Shown in pieces: positions 60,834 through 64,000 of a stretch of DNA of 64,000 nt. The DNA is from Saccharofermentans sp. (GTDB lineage: Bacteria > Bacillota > Clostridia > Saccharofermentanales > Saccharofermentanaceae). Position 1 is the stretch's first letter. The number at the start of each line of letters is the position of its first letter. Both the position numbers and the translations under genes were made by a program. Location of the stretch: contig JAILMW010000024.1 in assembly GCA_024692235.1 (NCBI GenBank), forward strand, positions 93,748 through 157,747, written 5' to 3'. A model generated the notes under the pieces. It worked only from the letters and a program-made list of their open reading frames with translations, had not been told where the DNA came from and made no database searches.

Positions 60834-63587
60834 TCATCTTCTGCTCTTTATAGCCTTATATACTTCACTTGCAGTGAAAGGAATAAGAGCCAGAGGGATG
60901 ATAACGAGCCATGCCTGAGGATTCAAAGGTACATTGTCGAAGATCTTGTTAACTCCGGGAATGTAGATAACAGCCAGGAGCATTGCGATAGAAAGACCGA
61001 CAGCCGTATTCATCATCTTATTGGTGAACAGGCCGATCTTAAATACCGACATCCTCTCGGATCTTGCAGCGAATGCTCTGAAGAGCTCGGCAAGGATCAA
61101 TGTAGCGAAAGCCATCGTTCTTGCACCTGTGATATTCTCAACGGAAGTGCTGAAGAAGAATCCGGTCAAATTAGTAAGAGATGTAAGGAAAGCAGTTGCT
61201 ACACATACAAAGATAGCGATAGCCTGAACTGCGATACTTATCTTCATGGAACCGTTGATGATAGGCTCACCCTTCTTTCTGGGAGGAAGCTTCATGATAC
61301 CGGGCTCACCCTTTTCACGGCCGAGAGCCAGAGCGGGGAACGAGTCAGTAACAAGGTTCAACCAGAGAAGCTGGATAGCTGTCAGAGGAGCAGCGATACC
61401 TGGAACGACCGTATTGGGGATAAGAGATATAAGGAAGATAACAAGTATCTCACCTACGTTACAGGAAAGAAGGAAGCTTACGAACTTTCTTATATTCGCA
61501 TAGATAACTCTTCCCTGCTCTACAGCCTTAACGATAGTAGCGAAGTTATCGTCCATAAGGATCATGTCAGCTGCGTTCTTGGATACGTCGGTACCTGTGA
61601 TACCCATGGCAACACCGATGTCGGCAGCCTTGAGTGCAGGTGCGTCGTTAACACCGTCACCTGTCATGGAAGCGATGTGGTTATTGTCACGAAGAGCAGT
61701 TACGATCCTTACCTTGTGCTCAGGAGATACACGAGCATATACATTCGTCGTCTCACATGCAACACGAAGATCTTCCTCGCTCATCTTGTCAAGCTCGGAA
61801 CCGGACAGAGCGCCTGCTCCGTCACCCATCATGTTGAGGTTATTACCGATGGCAACAGCGGAATCCTTGAAGTCACCCGTGATCATTACTGTTCTGATGC
61901 CGGCTTCCTTACATACCGCGATAGCTGCCTTAGCTTCTTCTCTCTCGGGATCGATCATACCGATAAGACCGATAAATACCATATCCTTCTCATGAGAGAA
62001 ATCAGGCTCTACATCAAGGTCATCGTGCTTTCTGTAAGCGAATGCCAGAACACGGATAGCCTTGCTTGCGAACTCGTGATTCTGCTTTGTGATCCTGTCC
62101 ATGAACTCGGGGGTCATGGGATGCTCTCCGTCCTTATCGGCATAGAAAGCACATCTGCTCAAGACGATATCGGGAGCACCCTTAGTAAAGCTTATAAGCT
62201 TTCCTTCCTCGATACCTGCGTTATATGTTGTCATCATCTTACGATCGGAATCGAAAGGTAGCTCCTTAACTCTCTTGAAGCGATTCATCATCTCTTCTCT
62301 GAGCATTCCGCACTTGGAACCGAGTGTAGTAAGAGAACCCTCTGTAGGGTCACCGATACAGGAGTAAGAACCGTCATCTCCCTTTACGATAGATGCGTCA
62401 TTACAAAGCACTGCTGCACGGCAGAGCATTTCGCCTACGCCCTCGGGTGTATATACCTTACCGTCAGGTCCTAAGATACGTCCGTCGGGAGCATAACCGT
62501 TGCCCTCAACGTCATATACATGAAGGCCGTCGTAGATGACCTTTACCGTCATCTGGTTCTGTGTAAGCGTACCTGTCTTATCGGAGCAGATAACGTCTAC
62601 GCAGCCCAATGTCTCTACTGCAAGAAGTCTCTTTACTACCGCATTGCTCTCTGCCATCTTTGTCATACCGATGGAAAGAACGATGGTAACTACGGCTGCA
62701 AGTCCCTCGGGGATAGCAGCAACTGCAAGAGATACGGCTGTCATAAGAGCATCCATTACTGTCTGCTTCTGAACGAAGATATCAACGAGGAATACGATGA
62801 TGCACACGACGATGCAGACTACTGCGAGGATCTTACCTAATGCGTTAAGACCCTTCTGAAGGGGAGTAGTCTCATTCTCGATGCTCGTAAGCTTGTCTGC
62901 TATCTTACCGAGCTCTGTATTACGACCGGTGCCTACAACAACACCCTTGGCACGACCGTATGTTACGGCTGTACCCATAAAGAGCATGTTCTTACGGTCA
63001 CCGATGGAGCAATCCTCATCAAGGACTGCCTTAGCATCCTTATCAACAGGAACGGACTCACCTGTAAGAGATGACTCCTCTGCCTGAAGTGAATTGGAAT
63101 CGATAAGTCTGATATCGGCTGCGATAGCATCACCTGCATCGATGGATACGATATCACCTTCAACAAGTCTCTCGGAATCGACCATAACGAGCTCGCCGTT
63201 ACGGATTACCTTACTCTGAGAAGAGCTCATCTTCTTAAGCGCTGCAAGAGCCTGATCGGCCTTACCTTCCTGGTAAACACCGAGGACAGCGTTAAGGATA
63301 ACGATGGCAATGATGACAAATACATCGATCCATCCCTCAAATCCGTTATTTTCCTTGATTGCCATGACTGCAGAAAGAGCTGCTGCCACGATAAGGATTA
63401 TTACCATCGCGTCTGCGAACTGGAGAAGGAACTTCTTCCACAAAGGAACCTTCTTCTCCTCGCCCAAAGAGTTAGGGCCGAATTTTTCAAGTCGCTCGCC
63501 GGCTTCGGTCGAAGTAAGACCCTTCTCGGTATCTGTACCGAGCTTGCTCAAGACCTCTTCAATACTGCCAACAAAAGGCTTTTCCAT
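60834..63587 (-). CDS. P-type cation ATPase, calcium-transporting (P2A/PMCA-SERCA like)
   Basis: A 917-aa ion pump. N-terminal cation-ATPase domain ('LGTDTEKGLTSTEAGERLEKFGPN'), actuator loop 'SLTGESVPVDK' (TGES), the membrane motif 'AIPEGLAAVVTI' (PEGL, as in calcium pumps), and phosphorylation site 'ICSDKTGTLTQNQMTV'. KGAPD nucleotide-site and hinge 'MTGDGVNDAPALK' follow, then six C-terminal helices with 'LLWLNLVTDSFPALALG'. About ten membrane helices in total. Likely calcium export. Monocistronic. The long plus-strand ORF 60825-62261 is its shadow. Confidence 0.95.
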   Translation of the reverse strand: MEKPFVGSIEEVLSKLGTDTEKGLTSTEAGERLEKFGPNSLGEEKKVPLWKKFLLQFADAMVIILIVAAALSAVMAIKENNGFEGWIDVFVIIAIVILNAVLGVYQEGKADQALAALKKMSSSQSKVIRNGELVMVDSERLVEGDIVSIDAGDAIAADIRLIDSNSLQAEESSLTGESVPVDKDAKAVLDEDCSIGDRKNMLFMGTAVTYGRAKGVVVGTGRNTELGKIADKLTSIENETTPLQKGLNALGKILAVVCIVVCIIVFLVDIFVQKQTVMDALMTAVSLAVAAIPEGLAAVVTIVLSIGMTKMAESNAVVKRLLAVETLGCVDVICSDKTGTLTQNQMTVKVIYDGLHVYDVEGNGYAPDGRILGPDGKVYTPEGVGEMLCRAAVLCNDASIVKGDDGSYSCIGDPTEGSLTTLGSKCGMLREEMMNRFKRVKELPFDSDRKMMTTYNAGIEEGKLISFTKGAPDIVLSRCAFYADKDGEHPMTPEFMDRITKQNHEFASKAIRVLAFAYRKHDDLDVEPDFSHEKDMVFIGLIGMIDPEREEAKAAIAVCKEAGIRTVMITGDFKDSAVAIGNNLNMMGDGAGALSGSELDKMSEEDLRVACETTNVYARVSPEHKVRIVTALRDNNHIASMTGDGVNDAPALKAADIGVAMGITGTDVSKNAADMILMDDNFATIVKAVEQGRVIYANIRKFVSFLLSCNVGEILVIFLISLIPNTVVPGIAAPLTAIQLLWLNLVTDSFPALALGREKGEPGIMKLPPRKKGEPIINGSMKISIAVQAIAIFVCVATAFLTSLTNLTGFFFSTSVENITGARTMAFATLILAELFRAFAARSERMSVFKIGLFTNKMMNTAVGLSIAMLLAVIYIPGVNKIFDNVPLNPQAWLVIIPLALIPFTASEVYKAIKSRR

Positions 63588-63730
63588 TTTTATACATTAA
63601 TCTCCCTCTGTCTTGCCAAAATATAGGAAGCAAAACAGAATTATTATATATCTTCGTGAAATTCTTTTAAATACAAAGAAGTAAAATCTTTTTGCTCTTC
63701 AGAGCCCCCGAATTATGCAACTTATATATC

Positions 63731-63967
63731 TCAATATTCGACGGGGAGATCTTCGATATCGTAGAGTTTCTTGAACTCCTCTTCATCCGCCTTATTCCTG
63801 ATGAACATGACATCCGTAAAGTGTCCGTCTTCGCGGTTCTTGAACCCTGCTACCTTCTCTCCGGTGCAGATGGAGCTCCTTATAACGGGGTATTCTCTTG
63901 AGGGATCGTAAGGGTATCTTCCCTTATCCTTCCCGGCTCCTGCAAATAAACGATCAAAGAACTTCAT
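63731..63967 (-). CDS. Small conserved hypothetical protein (78 aa)
   Basis: 'EYPVIRSSICTGEKVAGFKNREDGHFTDVMFIRNKADEEEFKKLY' recalls a short family common in Lachnospiraceae that is often mis-annotated. Basic N terminus with Phe-rich start (MKFFDRLFAG), no signal peptide, one cysteine. Function unknown. The 143 bp between it and the P-ATPase gene hold nothing I can identify. Confidence 0.75.
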   Translation of the reverse strand: MKFFDRLFAGAGKDKGRYPYDPSREYPVIRSSICTGEKVAGFKNREDGHFTDVMFIRNKADEEEFKKLYDIEDLPVEY

Positions 63968-64000
63968 ACGGTCACCCCCGATACCTGAAGTATACCACTC

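Noticed and set aside
60825-62261. 478-aa plus-strand ORF
   Set aside because: Entirely antisense to the P-type ATPase gene, Ser/Cys/Arg-rich composition with no domain; a shadow frame.
1-64000. CRISPR arrays, insertion sequences, integrase, tRNA or rRNA genes
   Set aside because: No regular spaced repeats, transposase or recombinase motifs, or tRNA T-arm patterns were found by eye on either strand.

Overview
The window reads as a chromosomal segment from an anaerobic, plant-fibre-degrading member of the Clostridia (rumen or gut Lachnospiraceae, Oscillospiraceae or Saccharofermentans-like). This is inferred from gene content: strong GGAGG-type ribosome sites, IreB/RuvX/DUF1292, YqeY, SecG, type III pantothenate kinase, a T-box leader, a DUF2975/YozG-type pair, a DUF6465 H1-like protein and many xylan/glucuronate genes. 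G+C looks moderate. I saw no rRNA, tRNA, CRISPR array or insertion sequence.

Layout. 1-3.7 kb: tail of an unknown gene, a polar amino-acid ABC importer (binding protein, leaky terminator, permease, ATPase) and an NrnA-type DHH phosphoesterase. 3.7-13.4 kb, minus strand: housekeeping genes ireB, ruvX, two DUF1292 proteins, a CPBP protease and a large anchored beta-rich protein; yqeY, mtaB and aspS, the last behind a T-box leader. Inside is a self-contained 34-codon gene. 13.4-18.2 kb, minus strand: four genes making two tandem copies of [about 80-aa helical partner + about 700-aa helical protein ending in an NlpC/P60-like cysteine peptidase], which resembles a type VII (LXG-like) effector module and is the most unusual system here. 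18.3-24.5 kb: glycosyltransferase, degenerate HPr, a pantothenate/CoA group (ECF S component, coaX, coaBC) with a structured leader RNA, a 34-aa membrane peptide and a SUFU-domain protein. 24.6-36 kb: cytoplasmic GH10 xylanase, H1-like protein, lipoprotein/two-component system, oxidoreductase, flavodoxin, DUF2975/XRE pair, GH127 arabinofuranosidase, and a small-gene operon ending in a HIRAN gene with two lesions. 36.1-39.4 kb: a 1118-aa fusion of a LacI-type sugar sensor, an EAL phosphodiesterase and a beta-helix domain.

39.8-54.2 kb is a glucuronate/aldouronate island: kdgK, eda, uxaC, uxuA, uxuB and a FadR-type GntR regulator give the whole glucuronate to pyruvate + glyceraldehyde-3-phosphate route. 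With them are an LplB/YtcP-type oligosaccharide importer, a SASA-family esterase and a DUF624 protein. Four promoters in this island carry the same palindrome (CTAGTATKCTAG or CTAACATTCTAG), which fits the GntR/UxuR operator pattern and probably defines a local regulon. 54.2-64 kb: membrane-bound XRE regulator, rnr, secG, a prealbumin-like surface protein, a calcium-type P-ATPase and a short conserved hypothetical.

Biological picture: acetylated, arabinosylated glucuronoxylan fragments are imported by the ABC system, trimmed inside the cell by the esterase, GH10 and GH127, and the uronic acid enters the uxaC-uxuB-uxuA-kdgK-eda route. No alpha-glucuronidase is visible in this window.
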